From NCBI GenBank assembly GCA_050157065.1, contig CP189573.1: a stretch of 64,000 nt of DNA; one strand, written 5' to 3'. Of the stretch, positions 7,773 through 15,923 are shown piece by piece (within the stretch, counting starts at the first letter, position 1; the number at the start of each line of letters is the position of its first letter). The notes beneath the pieces were generated by a model. The model searched no databases, was not told where the DNA came from, and saw only the letters and a program-made list of their open reading frames with translations. The position numbers were made by a program, and so were the translations under genes. This DNA comes from Avipropionibacterium sp050157065. Its GTDB lineage: Bacteria > Actinomycetota > Actinomycetes > Propionibacteriales > Propionibacteriaceae.

Positions 7773-9576
7773 TTCGAGGGTGTGGGTGACCGGTGGGCCG
7801 GGGTCGTCGGGTGGCGATCTGGGGTGTCGGCGTGCGCTCGCGGCCGAGGTCGTCGCGGCGAACACTTCGGTGGTCCATGGTGAGTGTCGGGTGTTGTTGC
7901 GGGTGGCGGAGTTGGTCGACCTGTACGCCCCGACCCCCGACCAGCAGGACCGAGCCGACGGGGCCGCGGCTGCTGCGTCGGGTCCGGCCGGGCGGGTGCG
8001 GTTGGCGGGTGAAGGGATCAGTTCGCCTGGCGGGGTGGGTACCCCGCGGGTGGCGGAGTTCTGCTTCGTCGAGTTGGGCGGGATCTTGCAGGTGGCCCGG
8101 TACGCGGCGGAGCAGTTGGTGGCCGATGTGTTGGATCTGCGGCACCGGCTCCCGTTGTGTTGGGCCCGGGTGCGGCGGGGTGAGGTGCGGGCGGCGGTGG
8201 TGCGTCGGGTCGCGGCGGAGACGCGGTGGTTGTCGGTGGAGGCGGCCGGGCTGGTGGATCGGGCGGTCGCGCCGGTGTTGGGGTCGGTGACGATGTATCG
8301 GCTGCGGGACCTGTTGGATGCTGAGGTGTTGCGGGCCGACCCGGCCGGCTATGAGGCCCGGGTCCGGGCGGATTGGGATCAGCGGGTTGCCCGGGTGGGG
8401 CGGACGAATCAGTACGGGTTGAAGACGTTGTTCGTGCGGGCTCGGGCGGCGGATGTGGTGTGGTTCGACGCGATGTTGGACCGGATCGCTGACCTGCTGG
8501 CGTTGGAGGGCGACGTGGCGTCGAAGGACGTGCGTCGGTCGAAAGCGCTGGGGGTGTTGGCCCGCCCGGACCAGGCGTTGTTGTTGTTGGCGAAGTACGC
8601 CAGCCAGGCCGTCCCCGGCGGGATCACCGACGATGGCGGGCCGGCGCCGGCCACCGCGCCGCCGGACCCGGCCGATGACGACATCCGCCCCGAACCGGCA
8701 CCCGACGAGACACCTGCGGACGCCGGTCGAGCCTGTCGAGACGCCGACACCACGGGCCGTGTCGGGGATGACCATGTAGGCGCCCCGGCGGCGCACGACC
8801 ATGATCAAGATGATCACCGCGTGCCTGGCGATGCTGATCATGCCGCTAGCGCGCCAGACGCTTCGGAGCAGCCCGAGCAGCCCGAGCAGCCCGAGCAGCC
8901 CGAGCAGGCGGAGCAGGCGGAGCGGCGGGCGTTCGACCCGGCCACGACCGCGGTCCTGGTCGAGGCGTTGGGCCGGATCGACCCGACCAAACTCCTGCCA
9001 CCGGTCACCTTGTACCTCCACCTCGCCGAGGAGACCCTGACTGCCGGGAACGGGCCGGTCCGTGACGAACACGGTGGGCTGACCAGCTGGCACCGCACCC
9101 TGACCGGACTCGCCGGCACCAAGATCATCATCAAACCCGTCATCGACCCCCGGACCGCGACCCCGGTCGACGCCTACGAGGTCCCCCGCGCGATGCGCGA
9201 GGCGGTCCAGCTGCGCCAGCCGGTCGACCAGTCCCCCTGGGGCACCCAGACCGACCGGCACCGACTCGACCTGGACCACACCATCCCCTACACCGCCGGC
9301 GGGCCGCCCGGGCAGACCAGCCTGGGCAATCTGGCGCCACTGTCGCGGACCGGGCATCGGGTCAAGACCCACGGCGGCTGGCAACTCCGACAACCCGAGC
9401 CCGGCGTGATGCTGTGGCGATCACCGTTGGGCCTGCACTACCTCGTCAACCACACCGGAACCCACCCGCTGGGCCACGGACCACTCGCCCACGCCCTCTG
9501 GCAAGCCGTCGACCCGGCGCGCCGGCGGGTCACCGTTCCCGACAACCAGCCAGACCAACGATCTCTGGTGACCTGA
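7765..9576 (+). CDS. DUF222 / HNH endonuclease (13E12 repeat family), copy 1
   Basis: A 603-residue protein with an N-terminal DUF222 domain (about residues 20-300), a low-complexity linker (about 300-390) and a C-terminal HNH nuclease domain. The HNH core is visible as Asp504-His505 in 'DLDHTIPY', Asn522 and His531/His536. The GTG at 7765 is preferred over a longer frame beginning at 7690 because it sits 7 nt after a TAGAAT -10 and the second copy in this window has the identical layout. The linker contains a 9-bp tandem repeat and an interspersed-repeat motif. 13E12 proteins are multicopy in actinobacteria and several mycobacterial ones are LexA-controlled; their function is unknown, possibly mobile or DNA-damage related. 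Confidence 0.85.
   Translation: MFDSRVWVTGGPGSSGGDLGCRRALAAEVVAANTSVVHGECRVLLRVAELVDLYAPTPDQQDRADGAAAAASGPAGRVRLAGEGISSPGGVGTPRVAEFCFVELGGILQVARYAAEQLVADVLDLRHRLPLCWARVRRGEVRAAVVRRVAAETRWLSVEAAGLVDRAVAPVLGSVTMYRLRDLLDAEVLRADPAGYEARVRADWDQRVARVGRTNQYGLKTLFVRARAADVVWFDAMLDRIADLLALEGDVASKDVRRSKALGVLARPDQALLLLAKYASQAVPGGITDDGGPAPATAPPDPADDDIRPEPAPDETPADAGRACRDADTTGRVGDDHVGAPAAHDHDQDDHRVPGDADHAASAPDASEQPEQPEQPEQPEQAEQAERRAFDPATTAVLVEALGRIDPTKLLPPVTLYLHLAEETLTAGNGPVRDEHGGLTSWHRTLTGLAGTKIIIKPVIDPRTATPVDAYEVPRAMREAVQLRQPVDQSPWGTQTDRHRLDLDHTIPYTAGGPPGQTSLGNLAPLSRTGHRVKTHGGWQLRQPEPGVMLWRSPLGLHYLVNHTGTHPLGHGPLAHALWQAVDPARRRVTVPDNQPDQRSLVT
8725..8743 (+). repeat. Copy of an interspersed 'VEPVET' repeat inside the HNH linker
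   Basis: GGTCGAGCCTGTCGAGACG resembles a short semi-palindromic repeat that I have often seen scattered through actinobacterial genomes (GGTCGAGCCTGTCGAGACC); in another frame it reads Val-Glu-Pro-Val-Glu-Thr. Here it lies in the variable linker of the HNH protein. It is immediately followed by an AT-richer stretch containing an 8-bp inverted repeat (8800-8807 and 8835-8842). Confidence 0.45.
8866..8919 (+). repeat. 9-bp tandem repeat coding for Glu-Gln-Pro units
   Basis: Four GAGCAGCCC units (8866-8901) are followed by two GAGCAGGCG units (8902-8919). In frame they encode EQP repeated four times and EQA twice, in the linker between DUF222 and HNH. The perfect copies suggest recent slippage, so the linker length probably varies between strains. 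Confidence 0.9.
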
Positions 9577-9642
9577 GGGCCACAGAGTTGTAACGCCTGC
9601 CAGTGGGGCGGGAACGTCGACCTGCAAGGACCTGGTCAGCCA

Positions 9643-10128
9643 TCACGTACGCCCCCGCGTGACGTCGTCCTCGACCGCGGCCGCGAGTCGGTCGATCGAG
9701 GCGAGCAACTGCTCGGCACCGGTGGCGCTGGCTCGCGGGATGCGGTTCCGGTCGGTCAGCTCGGTCCAGTCGTAGGTGTGCCGGACGAGGGTGTGGCCCG
9801 GGTCGATGGGCTCGAGTTCCCAACGCCACAGGTGGCCCGGCGGCTGCTTGCCCGGCTCCGACGGACGCCAGGCGATCAGCCGACCCTCGGCGAACTCGAC
9901 CAGGTGGTTCTCCCGGACCGCGCCCTGGGAGAGCACCATCGAGAACACGTCCCCGACCGACCGCACCCGCTGACCCGGCTCGGCGTGGCCGAGGTTGTCG
10001 TTGCCGTCCCACGCCGGCTGCTGCGCCGGATCCGCGATCAACTCGAAGATCCGGGCCGTACCTGCTGCGACCGTACGTTCGGCCGTCACCACGCGTTCCC
10101 TGCCGTCCTGCCCTGTCGCATCGCTCAT
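9643..10128 (-). CDS. SRPBCC family protein
   Basis: A 161-residue SRPBCC (START/Bet v1-like) protein. The N-terminal strand 'VVTAERTVAAGTARIFELIADPAQQPAWDGN' pattern and the late 'HLWRWELEPIDPGHTLVRHTYDW' hairpin with a long C-terminal helix are typical of the polyketide cyclase/dehydrase group, which bind hydrophobic ligands in a cavity. Start is the ATG at 10128; an upstream frame exists but overlaps the divergent promoter. It faces the aminotransferase gene across 73 bp and converges on the HNH gene. Ligand and role are unknown; no neighbour suggests a polyketide pathway. Confidence 0.75.
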   Translation of the reverse strand: MSDATGQDGRERVVTAERTVAAGTARIFELIADPAQQPAWDGNDNLGHAEPGQRVRSVGDVFSMVLSQGAVRENHLVEFAEGRLIAWRPSEPGKQPPGHLWRWELEPIDPGHTLVRHTYDWTELTDRNRIPRASATGAEQLLASIDRLAAAVEDDVTRGRT

Positions 10129-10201
10129 GAAGGACCAGTCAATCGTGCCGCCCGGACCAGCATGAACAGGCACTGTCTGACCCGGGGTGTTGGATGGTCC
10201 C

Positions 10202-11410
10202 ATGGACAGCCGACGACCCAGCACGCGCGGCGCCGTGGCGCCGTTCCACGTGATGGAGGTGATCAAGGCCGCCGAGCTGCGGCAACAGGAGTACGGGGAC
10301 GCGATCTGGTTGTGTGCCGGCCAGCCGTCAACCCCGGCGCCGGTGGTCGCCCGGGAGGCGGCGGCACGCGCCCTGCGTGACGCCGAGGTGCTCGGGTACA
10401 CCGCCGCGACCGGCACCCTGCCGCTGCGCCAGGCCATCGCGGCGCACCACCGTACGAACGGGGTCGAGGTCGACGCGGACGACGTGGTCGTCACCACCGG
10501 TTCGTCCGGCGGCTTCAGCGCCCTGTTCCTGGCAGCCTTCGACGCGGGCGACACCGTCGCGATGGCCTGTCCCGGCTACCCGGCCTACCGCAACACGCTG
10601 CAGGCGATGGGATGCGAGGTGATCGAGCTCGACTGCGGACCCGAGGTCCGGCACCAGCCCACCGTGGCGATGCTGGACGCACTGCCCACTCCACCCGCCG
10701 GGGTGATCGTCGCCAGCCCGTCCAACCCCACCGGGACGATCATCGACGCCGATCAGCTCGCTGCCATCTCCCGCTGGTGCGCCGAGCACGGCTGCCTGTT
10801 GATCAGCGACGAGATCTACCACGGCATCAGCTTCGGCCGCCGCTGCGAGAGCGCTTGGCATCCCGGGCAGGAACACGTCGTGGTGATCGGCTCGACCAGC
10901 AAGTACTTCTCCATGACCGGCTGGCGCCTCGGCTGGATGCTCGTCCCACAACACCTTCGCCGCACGGTCGAACTGCTCAGCGGCAACCTCTCGATCTGCC
11001 CGCCGGCGATCAGCCAGTACGCCGCCATCGCCGCACTGTCACCGGCCGCCGCCGACGAGCTGGACGGCCACGTCGCCCGCTACGCGGTCAACCGAGAGGT
11101 GATGCTCGACCGACTCCCAGCGTTGGGCATCACCCGGGTCGCACCACCCGACGGCGCCTTCTACCTGTGGTGCGACGTGTCCGACCTGACCGACGACTCC
11201 TCGCGGTGGTGCGCCGACGCGCTGGCGGCCACCGGGGTCGCGATGACACCCGGCATCGACTTCGACACCGCCCGGGGCGATCACTGGGTACGGCTCTGCT
11301 TCGCCGGTGCGACCCACGAGATCCACGACGCCTTCGACCGCCTCGAACGCTGGCGACGAACGACGACCCCACAAGGAACCCTCGACCCGCAACGAACCAC
11401 AGGGAGTTGA
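10202..11410 (+). CDS. Class I/II PLP-dependent aminotransferase
   Basis: A 402-residue fold-type I aminotransferase. The active-site set is complete: Asn175 in 'SPSNPTGT', Asp203 and Tyr206 in 'ISDEIYHG', Lys234 in 'GSTSKYFSMTGWRLGW' and Arg242. The 'SDEIYHGISFG' and 'SMTGWRLGW' motifs fit the aspartate/aromatic aminotransferase subgroup Ib. The ATG at 10202 is taken because a TTGGAT -10-like hexamer ends 6 nt upstream, suggesting a leaderless transcript. The ribosome site of the following sulfatase (AGGGAG) lies over this gene's stop codon, so the two are coupled; a pathway joining them is not obvious. The substrate cannot be read from sequence. Confidence 0.85.
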   Translation: MDSRRPSTRGAVAPFHVMEVIKAAELRQQEYGDAIWLCAGQPSTPAPVVAREAAARALRDAEVLGYTAATGTLPLRQAIAAHHRTNGVEVDADDVVVTTGSSGGFSALFLAAFDAGDTVAMACPGYPAYRNTLQAMGCEVIELDCGPEVRHQPTVAMLDALPTPPAGVIVASPSNPTGTIIDADQLAAISRWCAEHGCLLISDEIYHGISFGRRCESAWHPGQEHVVVIGSTSKYFSMTGWRLGWMLVPQHLRRTVELLSGNLSICPPAISQYAAIAALSPAAADELDGHVARYAVNREVMLDRLPALGITRVAPPDGAFYLWCDVSDLTDDSSRWCADALAATGVAMTPGIDFDTARGDHWVRLCFAGATHEIHDAFDRLERWRRTTTPQGTLDPQRTTGS

Positions 11411-11412
11411 TC

Positions 11413-12942
11413 ATGGAGCCCGGACCACCGGTGCAGGACCGCCCCAACATCGTGCTGATCTGCGTCGACCAGTGGCGCGGCGATGCACTGTCGGCCGCCG
11501 GTCATCCGGTCGTGCGAACGCCGCACGTCGACGAGCTCGCCCGCAACGGCACCCGCTTCAGTCGCGCGTACTCCGCCACCCCCACCTGCGTCCCCGCCCG
11601 GGTCGCCCTGTTCACCGGCCAGTCCCCGGAACGCCACGGTCGGTACGGCTACCGCGACGGCGTGCCGTTCAGTCGGGCCCACCCGGTCACCATGCAGGGC
11701 GTGCTCGGCGCGAACGGCTACCAGACCCAGGCGATCGGCAAGATGCACGTGTACCCGGAGCGGGCACGGGTCGGCTTCGACGACGTCCGGCTGCACGACG
11801 GCTTCCTGCACTTCAGTCGACGGTACGGCGGCCGCAACCTGGAGGCGCACGACGACTACCTCACCTGGTACCGCCGGCAACCCGCGGCCGGGGCGGCGGC
11901 CGACCACGCCGAGGACGGCGTCGGCTGCAACTCGATGGTCGCCGCACCGTGGAGCCGTCCCGAGCACCTCCACCCGACCAACTGGGTGGTCAGCGAGGCG
12001 GTCGACTGGCTGTACCGCCGTGACCCCGAGGTCCCGTTCTTCCTGTACCTGTCGTTCCACCGGCCGCACGCCCCGTTCAATCCACCACAGTGGGCGTTCG
12101 ACCAGTACGTGCACCAGCCCCCGCAGGACCCGCCCGTCGGCGACTGGGTGGGCGACTTCGAGGAGTTCCGGGCCGACGACCACCACCAGACCGTGATGGG
12201 ACGCCTCGACCCGCAGACCCACCACCGCGCCAAGGCCGGCTATTACGGCAACATCAGCCACATCGACCTGCAGCTCAACCGGTTCCTCGAGGCTCTCGGC
12301 GACTTCCAGCTCACCGACGACACGGTGATCATCTTCACCTCCGACCACGGCGAGATGATGGGCGACCACGACATGTACCGGAAGTCGGTGCCGTACGAGG
12401 GCAGTGCCCACGTCCCGCTGATCGTCCGGCCGGCCGCCAACTTCCAGCCCGACGCACCCAAGGGCCAGGTGTGCGACGAGGTGACCGAGCTCCGCGACGT
12501 CATGCCGACCGTGCTGGAGCTGGCCGGGGTCGAGGTGCCCGACACCGTCGACGGTGCCAGCCTGGTGCCGTTCACCCGGGGCGAGCGGCCCGACTGGCGT
12601 GACGTGATCCACGGCGAACACGTCCACTTCGGCCAGTCGCTGCAGTGGCTCACCGACGGCAGGGCCAAGTACTGCTGGGCCTCCGGCGAGGGCAAGGAAC
12701 AGTTCTTCGACCTGACCGCCGATCCCCACGAACGGCACAACCTCGTCGCCGACGCAGACCGGGCCGACGAGGTCGACCGGTGGCGCCGGCGGTTGATCAC
12801 CTTCCTCACCGGTCGCGACGAAGGCTTCGTGGCCGACGGCGCGCTGGTCACCGGACGCCCGGTGCAGACCGAGTCGAATGCCGTCAGGGCGACGATGTCG
12901 GCACCCCGCACCGCCCCGGCGACGGTTAGATTGGGCCGGTGA
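11413..12942 (+). CDS. Cys-type sulfatase
   Basis: A 509-residue sulfatase of the alkaline phosphatase superfamily. The modification motif CVPAR is at residues 59-63, so Cys59 should be converted to formylglycine; metal ligands are visible in 'LICVDQWRGD' (about 16-24) and 'FTSDHGEMMGDH' (about 310-320). The protein lacks a signal peptide, so it is probably cytoplasmic, as for choline-sulfatase-like enzymes. No formylglycine-generating enzyme is encoded in the window. ATG start with AGGGAG 7 nt upstream, overlapping the aminotransferase stop. Its own stop overlaps the ligA start by 4 nt. Substrate unknown. Confidence 0.88.
   Translation: MEPGPPVQDRPNIVLICVDQWRGDALSAAGHPVVRTPHVDELARNGTRFSRAYSATPTCVPARVALFTGQSPERHGRYGYRDGVPFSRAHPVTMQGVLGANGYQTQAIGKMHVYPERARVGFDDVRLHDGFLHFSRRYGGRNLEAHDDYLTWYRRQPAAGAAADHAEDGVGCNSMVAAPWSRPEHLHPTNWVVSEAVDWLYRRDPEVPFFLYLSFHRPHAPFNPPQWAFDQYVHQPPQDPPVGDWVGDFEEFRADDHHQTVMGRLDPQTHHRAKAGYYGNISHIDLQLNRFLEALGDFQLTDDTVIIFTSDHGEMMGDHDMYRKSVPYEGSAHVPLIVRPAANFQPDAPKGQVCDEVTELRDVMPTVLELAGVEVPDTVDGASLVPFTRGERPDWRDVIHGEHVHFGQSLQWLTDGRAKYCWASGEGKEQFFDLTADPHERHNLVADADRADEVDRWRRRLITFLTGRDEGFVADGALVTGRPVQTESNAVRATMSAPRTAPATVRLGR
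12927..12932 (+). promoter_or_regulatory. -10 box for a leaderless ligA transcript
   Basis: TAGATT ends 6 nt before the ligA GTG and lies inside the last codons of the sulfatase gene. No Shine-Dalgarno sequence precedes the GTG. ligA can therefore be transcribed on its own although its start overlaps the sulfatase stop. Confidence 0.55.
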
Positions 12943-15056
12943 GCAGCCCGACCGAGTCCGACGTGCCCGACCAGCAGCCACCCACGTCAGCCGCTCGGGA
13001 ACGGCACGCGGAGCTGAGCGAGGCCCTCAACGACGCGCGCTGGCGCTACCACGTGCTCGACGCGCCGACGATCTCCGACGCCGAGTTTGACCGGCAACTG
13101 CGCGAACTGACCGAACTGGAGGACCGATACCCGGCCCTCCGGACGCCTGACTCGCCGTCACAACAGGTGGGCGGACCGCCGTCGGCCACGTTCGCCCCCG
13201 TCACCCACCTGGTCAAGATGATGAGCCTCGACAACGCGTTCTCCCGCGACGAGCTCGACGCCTGGTGGGCCCGCGCCGTCCGCGAGATGGGGGAGTCGGT
13301 GCTCGCCGAGGCCGGGCTGCTGTGCGAGCTCAAGGTGGACGGCCTGGCCATCGACCTGGTGTACGAGAACGGCCGCCTGGTCCGCGCGGCCACCCGGGGT
13401 GACGGCACCACCGGCGAGGACGTCACCACCAACGTCCGCACCATCGACGCGATCCCTGAACGGCTCGCCGGCAGCGACCTGCCGACCACCGTCGAGGTCC
13501 GCGGTGAGGTGTTCCTGGCCGTCGAGGAGTTCCGCAAGGTCAACGAGGGCCTGGTCGCCGACGGCAAGGCGCCGTTCGCCAACCCCCGCAACTCCGCGGC
13601 GGGATCGCTGCGCCAGAAGGATCCCCGGGTCACGGCGAGTCGCCGCCTCGGCTTCGTCAGCCACGGCCTGGGCGTCGTCGACGGCATCCGGCTCGACCGG
13701 CTGAGCCAGGGCTACGACCTGCTCACCGCATGGGGGCTCCCGACCAGTCCGCACCGCAAGCTGGTGCGCACCCTGGACGAGGTGTGGGCCTACGTCGAGC
13801 ACCACGGCGAGCACCGGCACGCGGCCGAGCACGAGATCGACGGTGTGGTGATCAAGATCGACTCCCGGTCGGTGCAGGACCAGCTCGGCTCCACCTCCCG
13901 GGCACCCCGCTGGGCGATCGCGTACAAGTACCCGCCCGAAGAGGTCACCACCAAGCTGCTCGACATCCAGGTCGCGGTCGGTCGTACGGGACGGGTCACC
14001 CCGTTCGGGGTGATGGAACCGGTGTTCGTCGCCGGATCGACGGTAGCCCGGGCCACCCTCCACAACGCCAGCGAGGTCAAGCGCAAGGGCGTGTTGATCG
14101 GCGACACCATCGTGCTCCGCAAGGCCGGTGACGTGATCCCCGAGATCCTCGGCCCGGTGGTCGACCTGCGTGACGGCAGTGAACGCGAGTTCGAGATGGC
14201 GACCCATTGCCCGAACTGTGGCACCGAGCTGCAGTTCGAGAAGGAGGGCGACGCCGACCTCCGCTGCCCCAACCAGCGATCCTGTCCGGCCCAGCTGCGG
14301 GAGCGGCTGTTCCACCTCGCCTCCCGGCAGGCCCTCGACATCGAGACCCTCGGTGAGCGGGCCGCCGACGCGCTGCTCGGGGCCGAGTTGATCACCGACG
14401 AGGGGGACCTGTTCACCGTCGGCGCCGACGACCTGGTCCGCGCGGACTTCTTCACCACCAAGGCCGGCACCCTGTCGGCCAACGGCAAGAAGTTGCTCGC
14501 CAACCTGGCGGAGGCCAAGACCAGGCCGTTCGCGAAGTTCCTGGTCGCGCTGTCGATCCGGCACGTCGGCAAGGGGGTTGCGCCCGACATCGCCGCAGCC
14601 TTCGGCAACATCGACGCCCTGGCCGCCGCCACCGAGGAGGAACTGGCCGCCGTCGACGGCATCGGGCCCACCCTGGCGGTCTCGATCCGAGAGTGGTTCG
14701 CCGAGCCGTGGCGTCGCGCCATCGTCGACAAGTGGCAGGCCGCCGGGTGCGTGATGGCCGACGAGCCCGGTGAGCAGGTCGAGCAGACCCTGGCCGGGCT
14801 GTCGATCGTGGTCACCGGTTCGCTGCCGGGGTGGACCCGCGACAGCCTCACCGAGGCGATCGTCAGCCGCGGCGGCAAGGCCGCTTCGTCGGTGTCGAAG
14901 AAGACCGACTTCGTGGTGGTGGGGGAGTCGCCGGGGTCGAAGTTCGACAAGGCCCAGCAGCTCGGTCGGCCCATCCTGGACGTCGACGGGTTCGAGACCC
15001 TGCTCGCCGACGGGCCGGCGGCGGTGGCTCCACCGGCGGACACCGACACCCCGTAG
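12939..15056 (+). CDS. ligA: NAD+-dependent DNA ligase LigA
   Basis: A 705-residue bacterial DNA ligase, essential for joining Okazaki fragments and repair nicks. Domains in order: Ia NAD-binding region, adenylation domain with Lys132 in 'LKVDGLAID', OB fold, a four-Cys zinc finger at about residues 425-450 ('CPNCGTEL...RCPNQRSCPAQ'), the helix-hairpin-helix region, and a C-terminal BRCT domain (about 625-695). Length is standard. GTG start overlaps the sulfatase stop (GTGA) and follows a TAGATT -10 by 6 nt. It is the anchor of a conserved actinobacterial neighbourhood with mnmA, the ACT-domain gene and gatCAB. Confidence 0.97.
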   Translation: MSSPTESDVPDQQPPTSAARERHAELSEALNDARWRYHVLDAPTISDAEFDRQLRELTELEDRYPALRTPDSPSQQVGGPPSATFAPVTHLVKMMSLDNAFSRDELDAWWARAVREMGESVLAEAGLLCELKVDGLAIDLVYENGRLVRAATRGDGTTGEDVTTNVRTIDAIPERLAGSDLPTTVEVRGEVFLAVEEFRKVNEGLVADGKAPFANPRNSAAGSLRQKDPRVTASRRLGFVSHGLGVVDGIRLDRLSQGYDLLTAWGLPTSPHRKLVRTLDEVWAYVEHHGEHRHAAEHEIDGVVIKIDSRSVQDQLGSTSRAPRWAIAYKYPPEEVTTKLLDIQVAVGRTGRVTPFGVMEPVFVAGSTVARATLHNASEVKRKGVLIGDTIVLRKAGDVIPEILGPVVDLRDGSEREFEMATHCPNCGTELQFEKEGDADLRCPNQRSCPAQLRERLFHLASRQALDIETLGERAADALLGAELITDEGDLFTVGADDLVRADFFTTKAGTLSANGKKLLANLAEAKTRPFAKFLVALSIRHVGKGVAPDIAAAFGNIDALAAATEEELAAVDGIGPTLAVSIREWFAEPWRRAIVDKWQAAGCVMADEPGEQVEQTLAGLSIVVTGSLPGWTRDSLTEAIVSRGGKAASSVSKKTDFVVVGESPGSKFDKAQQLGRPILDVDGFETLLADGPAAVAPPADTDTP

Positions 15057-15067
15057 ACTCCGGACTC

Positions 15068-15277
15068 GTGAAGATCTTCACCGACCCCGACCTGCACGGT
15101 ACGACCCCGCTGCGGGTCCAGCCGGGCGTCGGCGAGTGGGGTCCCGACGAGGTCGTCACCACCCGTACCAAGCGGCGGCTGCGACGGTTCGTCCCGATCC
15201 TGTTCGTGTTGTCGCTGATCGCGCTGGTGGTGCTCGGCTGGTGGTTCTACGGGTTCGTCACCACACCAGTCGAGTGA
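15068..15277 (+). CDS. Small single-pass membrane protein, function unknown
   Basis: A 69-residue protein. A charged N-terminal part (with 'TRTKRRLRRF' at about 35-44) is followed by one transmembrane helix at about 45-65 and a short tail; the positive-inside rule puts the N-terminus in the cytoplasm. The GTG at 15068 follows a TAGACT -10 by 8 nt and has no ribosome site, so it is a likely leaderless gene with its own promoter, only 11 nt after ligA. I do not recognise the family. Codon use matches its neighbours. Confidence 0.65.
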   Translation: MKIFTDPDLHGTTPLRVQPGVGEWGPDEVVTTRTKRRLRRFVPILFVLSLIALVVLGWWFYGFVTTPVE

Positions 15278-15294
15278 TGCCCACGCGCTGAGGG

Positions 15295-15900
15295 TCAGCG
15301 GGCGAGGGCGGCCAGGTGCCCGAACCTGGCGAGCTCGGAGGCCAGGAACGGCGGACCACCCTGCCGGCCGATCACCACGACACGACCGTCCCGCAGTGGC
15401 GCGATGGCAACGATCTGCCCGCCCCAGTCGGGGAGCTGGACCTCCTGGCTGTGCACCTCGCCCCACGGCTCCAGCGTCCGCAGCAGCGCGCTGCCCAACG
15501 GTGGCGCCTGCGGTGTGGCGAAGGTGACGGCCGGCTCCGGCTCGGGCCGGACCACCATCGCCCAGTGCACGTGGAACACCTGCACCGACTGGCTGGCCAA
15601 CGTCTCCGCCGCGTTCTCCGGGTCGTGCGACATCAGCTCCAGCGCCTCGATGTCGGACTGCAGCCCGCCGCCCTCGGGATAGCGCGAGATCCACACCACC
15701 TGAACGCCGGCCAGTTGCTGGCAGGCGCTCACGATGGTGTCGGGGTAGGCGTCCGGCGGGAGCGTGACCACGAAGTCGTCGATCACTTCCCCGTCGCCGC
15801 GGGCGACGACCTCGACCGAGACGATGTCAGCTCCGGCGGCGCCGACCGCCCCGGCGACCAGTCCAAGGGCGCCGGGGCGGTCAGGCAAGGAGACGCGCAT
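15295..15900 (-). CDS. ACT domain-containing protein
   Basis: A 201-residue protein with an N-terminal ACT domain (about residues 1-75: 'VSLPDRPGALGLVAGAVGAAGADIVSVEVV', the classic fold and ligand loop) and a second, less clear part that resembles a degenerate ACT or GAF-like module. No catalytic domain is present, so it is probably an amino acid sensor or partner subunit. The ATG at 15900 is chosen over a GTG three codons earlier because GGAGG is 9 nt upstream of the ATG. The gene keeps the position next to ligA and opposite gatC that its mycobacterial counterpart holds. It lies downstream of, and probably co-transcribed with, the 5'-nucleotidase gene. Confidence 0.8.
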   Translation of the reverse strand: MRVSLPDRPGALGLVAGAVGAAGADIVSVEVVARGDGEVIDDFVVTLPPDAYPDTIVSACQQLAGVQVVWISRYPEGGGLQSDIEALELMSHDPENAAETLASQSVQVFHVHWAMVVRPEPEPAVTFATPQAPPLGSALLRTLEPWGEVHSQEVQLPDWGGQIVAIAPLRDGRVVVIGRQGGPPFLASELARFGHLAALAR

Positions 15901-15923
15901 CAAGAACACGCCTCCAGTGTCGC

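Noticed and set aside
7640..7780. A replication origin at the DnaA-box-like pair
   Set aside because: Only two boxes, no AT-rich unwinding element, and no dnaA, dnaN, gyr or parAB genes nearby.
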